NCBI RefSeq assembly: GCF_001403615.1
Contig: NZ_LN879455.1
Location: 62,001 to 126,000, forward strand
Origin: Desnuesiella massiliensis
Lineage (GTDB): Bacteria > Bacillota > Clostridia > Clostridiales > Clostridiaceae
Direction of reading: 5' to 3'
Length of the DNA: 64,000 nt
Shown here in pieces: positions 46,528 through 55,617 of this stretch. Numbering within the stretch: position 1 is the stretch's first letter; each line of letters begins with the position of its first letter. The position numbers were made by a program, and so were the translations under genes. The notes beneath the pieces were generated by a model. The model did not search any database and had not been told where the DNA came from. It worked only from the letters and a program-made list of their open reading frames with translations.

Positions 46528-47979
46528 ATGAGTAAATCTTTGTTTAAAAATGCCTTTTATAAGGTATTGCTTAATGTATTTAATCTTATAATTCCAATAA
46601 TTATAGGACCTTATGTATATAGGGTTTTATCTAAGGAGCTTATAGGGAGATATAATTATGGATATACCATATTCAATTATTTCTTTATTTTTGCAAGCTT
46701 TGGTATATATGGTTATGCATTGAGGGAAATAAGCAGAGTAAGAGAGGATAAAAAGAAGCTTTCAAGTTTGTTTGCAAGTTTTTTTGTTATAGGATTAATT
46801 TCTAATGTTGTGATGATTGCGGTTTATATAGCCTTTGATTTTATATATTTTAGAAATACTCCTATGTTTAATGTATTGCTTATACTCACCATCAATATGA
46901 TATCTAATATATTTTATATAGAATGGGCTATAGAGGCAGTAGAAAATTTTGATTTTATAACCAAGAAAACCATAATCATAAGGATTATTTATGTAGTGCT
47001 AATCTTTACCATGGTAAAAACGCAAAAGGATTTCTTAAATTATGTTTTTTTAAGCACCTTATATACTTTTTTAAATAATATAGCGAGTTTTGGTTATATT
47101 ACAAAAAATATTAAATTTGATTTTACTGACCTAAAGATAAAAAAGCATGTAAAATATATGCTGATGGTTTTGGTAATGTCTAATAGTAATGTACTATACA
47201 CCCAATTAGATAAGATAATGCTGGGACGATTTATAGGTGAAGCTTCCGTAGCAAACTATACCTTATCTCAAAGTATAATGACCATAATAAATACTGTAAT
47301 ATTATCCGTGGTATTTGTAACAGTACCGAGACTATCTAATATACTATCTAAGGAAGATAAAGAGAGCTATTTAGAGCTTATTCATAAAAGCACTAAAACC
47401 CTAATGGCCTTTTTATTTCCAGCGGCCCTAGGTATTTATGTGTTAGCTAATGAAATAGTGGTTTTATATGGTGGAAGTGAATATATAGGTACAGGGGGAA
47501 CCCTTAAGATATTTTCTTTTTACATGATAGTTATTGGATTAGATTCTATTATGACTAATCAGATTTTATATGTTCATAGAAAGGAGAAATATCTCCTAGC
47601 TGTTATACTAGGATTTGGAGTTTTAAACTTAGCCATTAAATTTATACTAGTAAGTTTAAACCTATTAAATGAAAATACAGCAGTGGCTACTACCGCCTTA
47701 TGCAATTACATACTAGTGCTTGTTGAATATATTTATGTAAGGAAGAATTTAAAATTAAAATTTAAATTACTGTCTTTTGATAATTTTAAATATCTATTTA
47801 TATCCTTGAGCTTTTTAATTATAGACATGGTTTTAAGAGCTGTTGTTAACAAGGGTGCCCTTGTAACCTCTGCTTTAATGGTAGGAGCTTGTTCTTTAGT
47901 ATATTTATTAATATTAATTATAATAAAGGATAAAGTGTTAATAGCATTAGTAAACAAAATAAAAGGGAGATTTGCTTAA
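46528..47979 (+). CDS. Polysaccharide flippase (Wzx/MATE-like)
   Basis: A 483-residue membrane protein with about 14 hydrophobic helices. The start at 46528 is chosen because AAGGAG lies 7 bases before it; the ATG at 46513 lies on that site. Opening VLLNVFNLIIPIIIGPYVYRVLSKE, GRYNYGYTIFNYFFIFASFGIYGYALREI and the mid-protein NSNVLYTQLDKIMLGRFIG are typical of the Wzx-type oligosaccharide flippases (polysaccharide biosynthesis family). It moves undecaprenyl-linked repeat units outward, for polymerisation by the protein at 36237. It is intact. Confidence 0.9.
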   Translation: MSKSLFKNAFYKVLLNVFNLIIPIIIGPYVYRVLSKELIGRYNYGYTIFNYFFIFASFGIYGYALREISRVREDKKKLSSLFASFFVIGLISNVVMIAVYIAFDFIYFRNTPMFNVLLILTINMISNIFYIEWAIEAVENFDFITKKTIIIRIIYVVLIFTMVKTQKDFLNYVFLSTLYTFLNNIASFGYITKNIKFDFTDLKIKKHVKYMLMVLVMSNSNVLYTQLDKIMLGRFIGEASVANYTLSQSIMTIINTVILSVVFVTVPRLSNILSKEDKESYLELIHKSTKTLMAFLFPAALGIYVLANEIVVLYGGSEYIGTGGTLKIFSFYMIVIGLDSIMTNQILYVHRKEKYLLAVILGFGVLNLAIKFILVSLNLLNENTAVATTALCNYILVLVEYIYVRKNLKLKFKLLSFDNFKYLFISLSFLIIDMVLRAVVNKGALVTSALMVGACSLVYLLILIIIKDKVLIALVNKIKGRFA

Positions 47980-48028
47980 TATAAGTAGACCTTTCTATAA
48001 ATTGGATAGGTTTTTCCTTTCTATTTTA

Positions 48029-48057
48029 TTGAACTGAATTTTCATTTGCATTATAAT
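48029..48057 (+). promoter_or_regulatory. Sigma-A promoter of the dockerin hydrolase gene
   Basis: TTGAAC (48029-48034), 17-base spacer, TATAAT (48052-48057), 31 bases before the GTG start. Confidence 0.82.
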
Positions 48058-48088
48058 AGGGTTAGAATAAAAAGAGGAGGATGAAGGG

Positions 48089-49216
48089 GTGCAGAGAAAA
48101 AATATAAATAAGATTTTTGTTTTTATCATATATACTTTTTCTTTTTTATGCCTAAAGCTAATTATAGGGACAAGTATAGATGTTAGCGCTGCTATAGTAG
48201 GAGATTTAAATAAGGATGGTGTAGTAGACGCTAAAGACATAGCATTGATTTCTACATATTACAATAAGAATAATTCAGAATATGACCTTAATAAGGATGG
48301 AATAGTTGATATCTATGACATATCCATGGTATCTTCCAATATGGGACAAAGGGATTCTGTAAGGGCTGTAGTTCAAAAATCTGCTCTGAATTTAAGGAGT
48401 GAGGCAGATATAAATGCCCCATATAGTGTGCAGATACCTGCATTTACTCCCATAGATATATTAAATAGGACAAAGGGACTATATTATGTTAGATACAATA
48501 AATCAGGAACCATATTAAAGGGTTATGTTACAAGATTCTTAGATATCTTAGAAGATACTTCAGGGGATGAATATTTAGGTAACTTATCTGAAACCTATGA
48601 AATAGGAGCTTATAGAGGTCCGGAGACCATATCAAACAATGAATGGGATAAAGGTGGAAAATCCTATGGTCCTTGGCAGCTTTCTTCTAAAATGGGATCT
48701 TTGTCAGCCTTCTTGCTTTGGCTAAAGAATGAAAATCCAGCCTTCTACAATGCTCTTAATGCTGCTATGCTTCAGGATACCGCTATAGGAGTTGAGAGTG
48801 GATTTGGAGATAATTTTGATAAAGCCTGGGTGAAGATCGCTACAGATTCTTATGACGAGTTTTTCGCTGTTCAACATAAATACATAAAAATAAGCTACTA
48901 CGATACGCTTTTAAAGTACTTAAAGCCTGAATTTGATTTTACACCTATGCTAAATAAAAGTTTTGCTTTAAGGAATACATTTTGGTCCATGGCTGTACAG
49001 CATGGAGCTAATGGAGCAAAAAAGATGATAATAAACTATAAAGACAAAACCACAATTCCTGACTTAATAACAGCTCTATATGATGAAAGATCAAAAGTAG
49101 ACATATACTATGCTGGCTATTCTTCAGAAATCAAACAAGCCTTGTTAAGTAGATTTACGAAGGAAAAAGCTGATGCTTTAAGGAGTTATGGATATGAGGA
49201 GCAGTATTTGAAGTAA
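48089..49216 (+). CDS. Secreted dockerin-SH3-lysozyme-like hydrolase
   Basis: A 375-residue protein; GTG start 6 bases after GAGGAGGATGAAGG. It has a signal peptide (FIIYTFSFLCLKLIIG). An N-terminal dockerin (about 33-90) has calcium loops DLNKDGVVDAKD and DLNKDGIVDIYD. A bacterial SH3 domain (about 95-155, SALNLRSEADINAPYS) follows, which usually binds peptidoglycan. The C-terminal domain (about 165-375, GPETISNNEWDKGGKSYGPW, QLSSKMGSLSAFLLWL, FWSMAVQHGANGA) resembles a domain I recall from clostridial phage tail and wall-lytic proteins. That suggests a muramidase or glucosaminidase-like hydrolase; the active site is not proven here. Through its dockerin it may dock onto the cohesin proteins at 21620 or 22456. 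Confidence 0.75.
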   Translation: MQRKNINKIFVFIIYTFSFLCLKLIIGTSIDVSAAIVGDLNKDGVVDAKDIALISTYYNKNNSEYDLNKDGIVDIYDISMVSSNMGQRDSVRAVVQKSALNLRSEADINAPYSVQIPAFTPIDILNRTKGLYYVRYNKSGTILKGYVTRFLDILEDTSGDEYLGNLSETYEIGAYRGPETISNNEWDKGGKSYGPWQLSSKMGSLSAFLLWLKNENPAFYNALNAAMLQDTAIGVESGFGDNFDKAWVKIATDSYDEFFAVQHKYIKISYYDTLLKYLKPEFDFTPMLNKSFALRNTFWSMAVQHGANGAKKMIINYKDKTTIPDLITALYDERSKVDIYYAGYSSEIKQALLSRFTKEKADALRSYGYEEQYLK

Positions 49217-49218
49217 AC

Positions 49219-49265
49219 CAAGGGGACGTTTCCTTTGCCACTGTGGCAAACGAAACGTCCCCTTA
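49219..49265. terminator. Long palindrome between convergent genes
   Basis: AAGGGGACGTTTC pairs with GAAACGTCCCCTT, and inside TTTGCCAC pairs with GTGGCAAA. It begins 3 bases after the hydrolase stop and ends 6 bases before the chemoreceptor stop. Palindromes with this GGGGACGTTTC core are familiar from clostridial genomes as dispersed repeats. Confidence 0.8.
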
Positions 49266-49270
49266 TCATA

Positions 49271-51340
49271 TTACAATTTAAATTTCAAAATAACATCTTC
49301 AAGATTGTTAACTATATTCTTTAACTCCTGAGAAGCTTGGGCTACATTTTCCATCTCTGCTAATTGCTCTTCTACAGAGGCAGATACCTCTTCAGTGGCA
49401 GCAGCGGATTGCTGTGAAATTGCGGAAATGCCTTGTAAGGAAGCTATGGTATGCTCCTTATCCTTATTAACTTCATTGAGTTTATCTATAAGTGTATTAA
49501 GCTTAAATAGGGTTTTACCAACGGAATCTGTAATGCTGTTAAAGGCTTCTTGAGCTTCTTCCATAGCTGCATTGGATTCTTCATTGGCCCTTTGGGTATT
49601 TTCTACATTATCTTGAGTGCTAGCTACATTTTGTTGTATATCTATCACTATTTTTTCAATTTCTTTAGTAGAATTAGAGGTTTGCTCAGAAAGCTTTCTT
49701 ATTTCATCTGCTACCACTGCAAAGCCTCTGCCTGCCTCACCAGCTCTAGCAGCTTCTATAGCAGCATTTAGGGCTAGAAGGTTAGTTTGTTCTGCAATGG
49801 ATTGAATAGTCACTATAATATTTCCTATATTATTAGATTTCAAAGAAAGCTCTTCTACATTATTATAAACATTCTTAGTAAGTTTAGAGTTCACATCCAT
49901 CTTTTCACTTAAATTTTCTATAGAATTTAGACCAACTCTGCTATTCTTTTCAACCTCGGAGGAATAGATCTTGACGTCGTTGCTTAAAGCTACTACATCA
50001 TTTATTTCTTCTCCTAAGGTCATTAAATTCTCATTACTGCTTTGAGCTTCTTCTGCCTGCTCCTGAGAACCTTTAGCTAATTCTTCTACAGTTTTACTTA
50101 CATTATTCATAGAGTCCACTAACTGAAAGGAGGATTCTGATAAGGTTGTAGAATAATCTAGAGTTTTAGAGGAATTTGTTCTTAAGTCGTTGATTACACT
50201 TCTTAGTTTATCTACTAAATTTATTACGGATTTAGCCATAACTCCAGTTTCGTCCTTTGCCTTAGTTAGAGAATCAAAGCTATGATCTTCCGTCAAATCT
50301 AAATAAGAAGTCTTATTGATCAATTTGTTGATTTCTATAATGGGCTTAGATATTCGCCTTCCAAGCACAGAAGCTAATACTATGGAAATTACCAAGAAGG
50401 AAAAAGTTAATATGCCAATTAATAAAATAAGACTATTCATATCTTTAAAAATAGATTTTGTATTAGCAGCTATAAAGAAAGTCCAACCATTTGATAGCTT
50501 TTGATATGCTAAAAGTCTATCTGCATTTTCAAATTTATAATAATGAATACCTTCAGGGCTTTTAGATAGCTTTTCTACTAAAGGTGACATTGAACCATTA
50601 TCTACTGTCTTTAAGTTATCTGTATTGGTAAATTTTGAATGAGTAATATAATTAAGAGTTTCTCCAACTAAAAATCCATTACCATCTCCAAAGGGCTTTA
50701 AGGCTAACATATTTTTTTTCACTTTGTCAAAGGATACGTCACAGCCTATAACAGCAATAAGCTTGTCATTTACAAATACGGGTGTAACATAGGACATCAA
50801 AGACATCTTGGTGGCTTTGTCCACATAAGGCTCTGTCCATAAAGCTTTTTTAGCCTTAACAGGATTATAGTACCAGGCCATATCAGCATTATCCTCTTTA
50901 AAAGAGCCTAAAGAATAAGAGGCTTGTAGCTGAAATGTACCACTACCTTTTGTATCTGCATACCAAACATCATAAACCTTACCTGTTAATTCTGGATTAA
51001 AGAATATGGATAGACCAGCAATATCTTTAGTGCCTTCTGCTAAGCTTTTAATAGCAGGGTCTAAAAAATCTTCATACTTACCCAAGGTATCGTTATTAAG
51101 ATTATTCATATCTAAAGTGGATTTTACGAAGTTTTCTAAATTCTTAGTTAAGGTTTCAACCTTATATATATTGTTTTGAAGTTCAGCAGAACTAACCTTT
51201 GCTAAATCACTTAATATGTATTCGGATTGTTTTCTAGTAACCTCTGCACTTTTAAGTATACTTACAATACCAATACTTAAAGAGGAAATCAAAGAGCAAA
51301 GGATAATTGCAGAAATGATTTTGGTAGAAATTTTTTTCAT
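49271..51340 (-). CDS. Methyl-accepting chemotaxis protein with dCache-type sensor
   Basis: A 689-residue chemoreceptor with AGGGG 9 bases before the ATG. TM1 (IISAIILCSLISSLSIGIV), an extracellular double-Cache-like sensor domain (about 35-300, WYADTKGSGTFQLQASYS, AVIGCDVSFDKVK), TM2 (LILLIGILTFSFLVISIVLA), HAMP, then the long coiled-coil signalling domain. Its tip, LNAAIEAARAGEAGRGFAVV followed by ADEIRKLSEQ, is fully conserved. The gene stands alone with no che genes nearby and interrupts the polysaccharide cluster. Ligands of dCache receptors are typically amino acids or organic acids; not predictable here. Confidence 0.93.
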   Translation of the reverse strand: MKKISTKIISAIILCSLISSLSIGIVSILKSAEVTRKQSEYILSDLAKVSSAELQNNIYKVETLTKNLENFVKSTLDMNNLNNDTLGKYEDFLDPAIKSLAEGTKDIAGLSIFFNPELTGKVYDVWYADTKGSGTFQLQASYSLGSFKEDNADMAWYYNPVKAKKALWTEPYVDKATKMSLMSYVTPVFVNDKLIAVIGCDVSFDKVKKNMLALKPFGDGNGFLVGETLNYITHSKFTNTDNLKTVDNGSMSPLVEKLSKSPEGIHYYKFENADRLLAYQKLSNGWTFFIAANTKSIFKDMNSLILLIGILTFSFLVISIVLASVLGRRISKPIIEINKLINKTSYLDLTEDHSFDSLTKAKDETGVMAKSVINLVDKLRSVINDLRTNSSKTLDYSTTLSESSFQLVDSMNNVSKTVEELAKGSQEQAEEAQSSNENLMTLGEEINDVVALSNDVKIYSSEVEKNSRVGLNSIENLSEKMDVNSKLTKNVYNNVEELSLKSNNIGNIIVTIQSIAEQTNLLALNAAIEAARAGEAGRGFAVVADEIRKLSEQTSNSTKEIEKIVIDIQQNVASTQDNVENTQRANEESNAAMEEAQEAFNSITDSVGKTLFKLNTLIDKLNEVNKDKEHTIASLQGISAISQQSAAATEEVSASVEEQLAEMENVAQASQELKNIVNNLEDVILKFKL

Positions 51341-51822
51341 ACTTATCGCCCCTATTCTAAGTTTTTACACTTTTCTACATTTTGATATATATTATTATTA
51401 ATATTTATCGATGTAAATTGAGATAAACTTTAAAAAATTAAATGCATTTTGGCTCAATTTTCTTTCATTGAATATTTTGCTAAAAAACTCCATCTATTAC
51501 CATAAAATAAATAAGAGCGGTTATTTTATAACTGCTCTTATCAGGTGAATTTTGTAAAGAGTTTAAGGGTTTGTGTAGGATTTTATTCTTTTCTTAATTG
51601 TATTGTGTGTGTGATTAAATATTAATACATCGATCCGCATAAAGCAACAAATTCCCTCTTAGATACATAAAAATTGGTGTAAGATGTAAAAAAGTAAATT
51701 TGAAATACTCCGAAAAGTGCATATATAAAATATGAGCAGAATAAAATATATGCTTGAAACCAAACTTACGTTCTCGTATAATATATGTAAACACGGTTAT
51801 GGAAAAAAAAGGGGGAATAAAT
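51341..51822. other. Divergent intergenic region with one perfect hairpin
   Basis: About 480 bases between the chemoreceptor and the sigma factor gene. At 51511-51541, ATAAGAGC-GTTA pairs with TAAC-GCTCTTAT around a short loop; the T-rich side faces the minus strand. Promoters of both genes must lie here. No small ORF with a good ribosome binding site was found. Confidence 0.5.
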
Positions 51823-52383
51823 ATGGATATGCTAATGCTAGTAAAAATGGCTAAACAAAGAGATAATACTGCTTTAGAGGAGATATTTATGAGATTTAAA
51901 CCTTTGGTTATAAAATTAAGTAATAATGTGTTTATAAATGGTTATGAGCAAGAAGATTTAATACAAATGGGTTATACTTCAATAATGAAAGCCATAGATA
52001 AATTTGATGAAAGTAAAAATAATAATTTTGTAGCCTATGTTAGAAGTGCTATTCAAAAAAATTATTATAATGAGATAAGACAAAAATGTAAGGTAAACTA
52101 TGAAACAAGCTTAAATAAGGTCTTAGATGAAAGTACGGAATTTATTGATTTCTTAGAGGATGACTTTAACTTAGAAGAACATATTTTGGACAAGGACCAA
52201 TGTAAGAGGCTTAGAGAAGCTATAAAGCTATTAAGCACTGAAGAGAGAGAAATATTAATGGCCTCCTTAGACAGACAACATGGAGGGTTAAGAACATATG
52301 CAAGCAGCAAAGGGTTAAAATATAGCAAATGTAGAACGAGAAAGGAAGCTTTGATGAGAAAACTCAAAAGGATTATAGAATAA
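51823..52383 (+). CDS. Sigma-70 family alternative sigma factor
   Basis: A 186-residue protein; the start at 51823 follows GGGGGA by 6 bases (the upstream ATG at 51754 has no site). Region 2: ALEEIFMRFKPLVIKLSNNV, GYEQEDLIQMGYTSIMKAID with the core-binding DLIQ motif, and NFVAYVRSAIQKNYYNEIRQ. Region 4: LLSTEEREILMASLDRQHGG with a helix-turn-helix continuing TYASSKGLKYSKCRTRKEAL. Regions 1.1 and 3 are missing. Size and form are like the small ECF-like or TcdR/UviA-type clostridial sigma factors, which often drive toxin, bacteriocin or surface genes. No anti-sigma gene is adjacent. A target is not identifiable. Confidence 0.85.
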   Translation: MDMLMLVKMAKQRDNTALEEIFMRFKPLVIKLSNNVFINGYEQEDLIQMGYTSIMKAIDKFDESKNNNFVAYVRSAIQKNYYNEIRQKCKVNYETSLNKVLDESTEFIDFLEDDFNLEEHILDKDQCKRLREAIKLLSTEEREILMASLDRQHGGLRTYASSKGLKYSKCRTRKEALMRKLKRIIE

Positions 52384-52449
52384 GATATTTTTATTATAAA
52401 TTTTGAAGTGGTTTTGCTAAAGGAATTGTGTATAATATAGTTAGGAATT

Positions 52450-52469
52450 AATGCACAATGCACAATGCA
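52450..52469. repeat. Inverted-repeat element, copy E, left part (split by intron)
   Basis: AATGCACAATGCACAATGCA, the left end; the rest lies at 54254-54386. Joining across the intron gives an uninterrupted ATGCACAATGCACAATG series. Confidence 0.75.
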
Positions 52470-54253
52470 GTGCGTCCAGCTAAGCTGAACCATGCTAACT
52501 GGTGAAAGTCCAGTCAAGGTAATTGCCAAGAAGCCTAGTAGCCAATCACCATGCGTAGTAGAAATACTGGGTATGAAGCGTGAGGGTGAAGTACCTGAGA
52601 AGGTGCGAGCGAAAATACAGGTCGTAACATAAAGTGAATTTTGCCGTATCGTAAGCATAGACTGCGAAAGTAGACAAAGAGGAAGTCGAGCCTAGTGCAT
52701 TGGGGCGAAGACCACGGAAGATGGGAAGAACTTGGATAGCACCATCGAAGAATCCTTCGGTATAGGGAAAACGACATGTATTTAAAGTATGGTTTGGAAC
52801 TGGAGAGGCCTTCCTCTGCACGGCGAAAGCCGTAAAATGAAAACATATAAGTTAAAAGCGAAATTGTTATTCAGCAGAGAAGGAGTCGGAGGAGTTCATA
52901 GTACCAAAGATTATGCAGACAACAAAACTGCATATAGGGAAGGAACTCTGCTTCATTCAAGTTTTCAAAGGAGGTAAGAGTGAGTGAATGCGAAAGCTAA
53001 CAACACCATAGACAAAGCTCGAAAACTTCAGAGGAAACTATATCTAAGTGCCAAGACTAATAAGAGACGAAAGTTTCATGCTCTATATGACAAAGTATAT
53101 AGAGAAGATATCTTAATGAAAGCATGGAAACAAGTAAAAGCCAATAAGGGAATTGGAGGAATAGATGAAATCTATATTGATGATGTTGTAGAATATGGAG
53201 AGAGCAAGCTTCTCAAAGAAATACAGCAAGAATTAATAGAAAATCATTATAATCCTAAGCCAGTTAAAAGAGTATATATACCCAAGAAAGATGGAAAGAA
53301 AAGACCATTAGGAATACCGATAATAAAGGATAGAATAGTACAAACAGCTACTAAAATAATTATCGAGCCTATATTTGAAGCAGATTTTAAGGAATATTCC
53401 TATGGTTTCAGACCTAAAAGGAACCAACATCAAGCATTAGAAATCATAAGAAAGAAATGCAATAACTCAGGATGGTGGGTACTTGACGCTGATATCAAAG
53501 GATATTTCGACAACATAAACCACGATAAATTAATGATATTAGTAGAACAACGAATATCAGATAGACGAATATTGAAGCTCATAAGGAAATGGCTGAAAAT
53601 AGGAGTAGTAGAAAGGGACAGGTATGAAGAAAGTGAAATTGGGTCGCCGCAAGGCGCATCCATAAGCCCACTATTATCGAATATATACCTGAACTATTTT
53701 GATACGGTATGGGATAGATACTATAGAGAAAACAAGATTTGTGAATATGTGGGACGGTAAAGAAGGATTTGACTTTCTAGGATTTCATCATAGACGTAGC
53801 CAAATAGAAAGCAGGAAAGGACAAAGATATAACACCACAATACAAATACCCTGTAAAAAGGCAATGGACAATATGAAGAAGAAAGTGAAAGAGGTTTTAG
53901 GAAACAGAGCAAATCTAAAGAAAGAAATGTATGAATTAGTCAAAATAATAAATAGGAAAATAGTAGGACTTAGAAACTACTATAAATTAAAATACTCAAA
54001 CAAACAGCTGAGTAAAATAGACTGGTATATCATACAAAGATTTACCATTTGGTATAATAGCAAGAAACAAAACAGACCTCGACATAGATGGATTAAAGAG
54101 GTAGTAAATAAACTCAAAGAAATGGGACTAAAGAAACTAGCTTATTAAAGTCGTAATGCCTTAGAAAGAAGAATGTCGGAAAGCCGTGTGCGGGAAAATC
54201 GCACGCACGGTTTGATGAGGAGAAGGTGGCGATTAGCCACCGACTTACTCTAC
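52470..54253 (+). mobile_element. Group II intron, copy 2
   Basis: 1784 bases from GTGCG to the AC after domain VI. The ribozyme parts are identical by eye to copy 1 at 43811-45288, but the 306 bases deleted there are present here. Domain V (about 54182-54215) and VI (GGTGGC-GATTA-GCCACC) are intact. It is inserted in repeat element E at the equivalent position to copy 1 in element D. The encoded RT is itself damaged, so movement would need a helper. Other frames listed on either strand of this segment are not genes. Confidence 0.92.
52984..54148 (+). pseudogene. Broken group II intron reverse transcriptase, copy 2
   Basis: GTG start 10 bases after AAAGGAGG. The N-terminal 258 codons run through RT motifs (KDGKKRPLGIPIIKDRIVQT, YGFRPKRNQHQALEIIRK, WWVLDADIKGYFDNINHDKL, GSPQGASISPLLSNIYLNYF). 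They then stop at 53760, where a LVRYADD-type strand should follow. The sequence passes from DRYYR to EKTRFVNMWDG in another frame, so about 50 codons including YADD are deleted and the frame is lost. The X/maturase domain continues to 54148. It has no endonuclease domain. As it stands it cannot yield an active enzyme. Confidence 0.9.
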
Positions 54254-54386
54254 CAATGCACAATGAAGGAGGATTTTTTCGCTAGGCGAAAAAATCTTAA
54301 ATAATATATAATTATAAATTTTTCTCAGCAAGGCTGAGAAAAATATCCTCAATTGTGAATTGTGCACTGTGAATTGTGAATTAAAG
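54254..54386. repeat. Inverted-repeat element, copy E, right part
   Basis: CAATGCACAATGAAGGAGG, then the hairpins TTTTTTCGCTAGGCGAAAAAA and TTTTTCTCAGCAAGGCTGAGAAAAA, and the right end AATTGTGAATTGTGCACTG with GTGAATTAAAG. Its end supplies the leader of rmlD. Confidence 0.8.
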
Positions 54387-54405
54387 AAGGGTGAGTGAAT
54401 ATACT

Positions 54406-55278
54406 TTGAAGATATTAATAACTGGAGGAAAGGGGCAATTAGCCCAGCAGATATATGGCATAATAAAAAAAGGAAGTTCTGATCTAGGAATTATGGATGA
54501 AGCTTATAAAAATGCAGAGCTATGGATGCCTGATGCAGATGAGATGGATATAACTAACTTAGAGGAAGTAAAGCAAAAGCTAACAGAATTCAACCCTGAA
54601 ATCATAATAAATTGTGCTGCCATGACCAATGTGGATGGCTGTGAAAGTAATGAAGAGTTAGCCTTTACGGTAAATGCCTTAGGAGCAAGGAATCTAGCAA
54701 TAGTCTGTGAAAACATAGGAGCAAGACTAATTCATATATCTACGGATTACGTATTTAAGGGAGAAGGACAAATACCTTATAAAGAATATGATATGACTGC
54801 ACCAGCCAGCGTATACGGTAAAAGTAAGCTGTTAGGAGAAAACTATGTGAGAGAGTTTTGCAGAAAGTACTTTATTGTGAGAACCTCTTGGCTCTATGGT
54901 CATGGTGGAAGCAATTTTGTTAAAACCATAATTAAAGCAGCAAGGGAGAAAGGTGAGCTTCAGGTAGTAAATGACCAAAGGGGTAATCCTACTTATGCTG
55001 AGGATCTAGCTCATCATATCTTAAAGCTAGCTTTGACTGAAGAGTACGGAATCTATCACTGCACAGGCAATGGAGAATGCAGCTGGTACGATTTTGCTAG
55101 AGCTATAGTAGAGTATGCTAATATAAATTGTAGGGTAGAGCCTATAACTTCAGAAAAGCTAAACAGAGCGGCAAAAAGACCAAGCTTTTCATCACTGGAT
55201 AATATGATGTTGAGATGTACTATAGGAGATGAGATGAGAGAATGGACTGAGGCGTTAAGAAGTTTTATTAATTCATAA
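54406..55278 (+). CDS. rmlD: dTDP-4-dehydrorhamnose reductase
   Basis: A 290-residue reductase. The TTG at 54406 is chosen because it gives the classic start MKILITGGKGQLA with AAGGGTGAG upstream; the GTG at 54391 overlaps that site. NCAAMTNVDGCE, ISTDYVFKGEG, the catalytic Tyr-Lys pair in YGKSKLLGE, and RTSWLYG are diagnostic. It catalyses the last step to dTDP-L-rhamnose. In most genomes it follows rmlB; here an intron-split repeat, four surface or regulatory genes, a sigma factor and a second intron-split repeat lie between. Confidence 0.95.
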   Translation: MKILITGGKGQLAQQIYGIIKKGSSDLGIMDEAYKNAELWMPDADEMDITNLEEVKQKLTEFNPEIIINCAAMTNVDGCESNEELAFTVNALGARNLAIVCENIGARLIHISTDYVFKGEGQIPYKEYDMTAPASVYGKSKLLGENYVREFCRKYFIVRTSWLYGHGGSNFVKTIIKAAREKGELQVVNDQRGNPTYAEDLAHHILKLALTEEYGIYHCTGNGECSWYDFARAIVEYANINCRVEPITSEKLNRAAKRPSFSSLDNMMLRCTIGDEMREWTEALRSFINS

Positions 55279-55575
55279 TTTACAGTGCACAATTCACAAT
55301 GAAGGTGATTTTTACTTCGCTGCGCCGCGAAAAAATTATAGAATTTATAAGCAAAGCTTTTGCTAAGAGTGTAGCAGGAAGCTTTGCTCTTTTTTATAAA
55401 AATTAAATAATAAAAATTCGCTGTCAAGGTTAAACTGTAGTCAAAAGAACCGCTTCAACTATTAATCCTCTCTAAAAATCTATAAAGTAGATTCTAAAAA
55501 ATCAAAATCAAAGATTTTCTCCAGCTACTTTGGGAAAATTCACTTTGATTGTGTATAGTGAATTGTGAATTAAAG
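55277..55575. repeat. Inverted-repeat element, copy F
   Basis: Left end TTTACAGTGCACAATTCAC with AATGAAGG, right end GTGAATTGTGAATTAAAG. In between lie TTCGCTGCGCCGCGAAAAAA and a terminator-like hairpin AAGCAAAGCTTTTGC.../AGCTTTGCTC with T6 (about 55350-55397). About 100 bases of unrelated AT-rich sequence are in the middle. It fills most of the gap after rmlD. Confidence 0.75.
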
Positions 55576-55617
55576 AATGGTATAATTATACTACAACATT
55601 TAACGGGAGATATGGAA

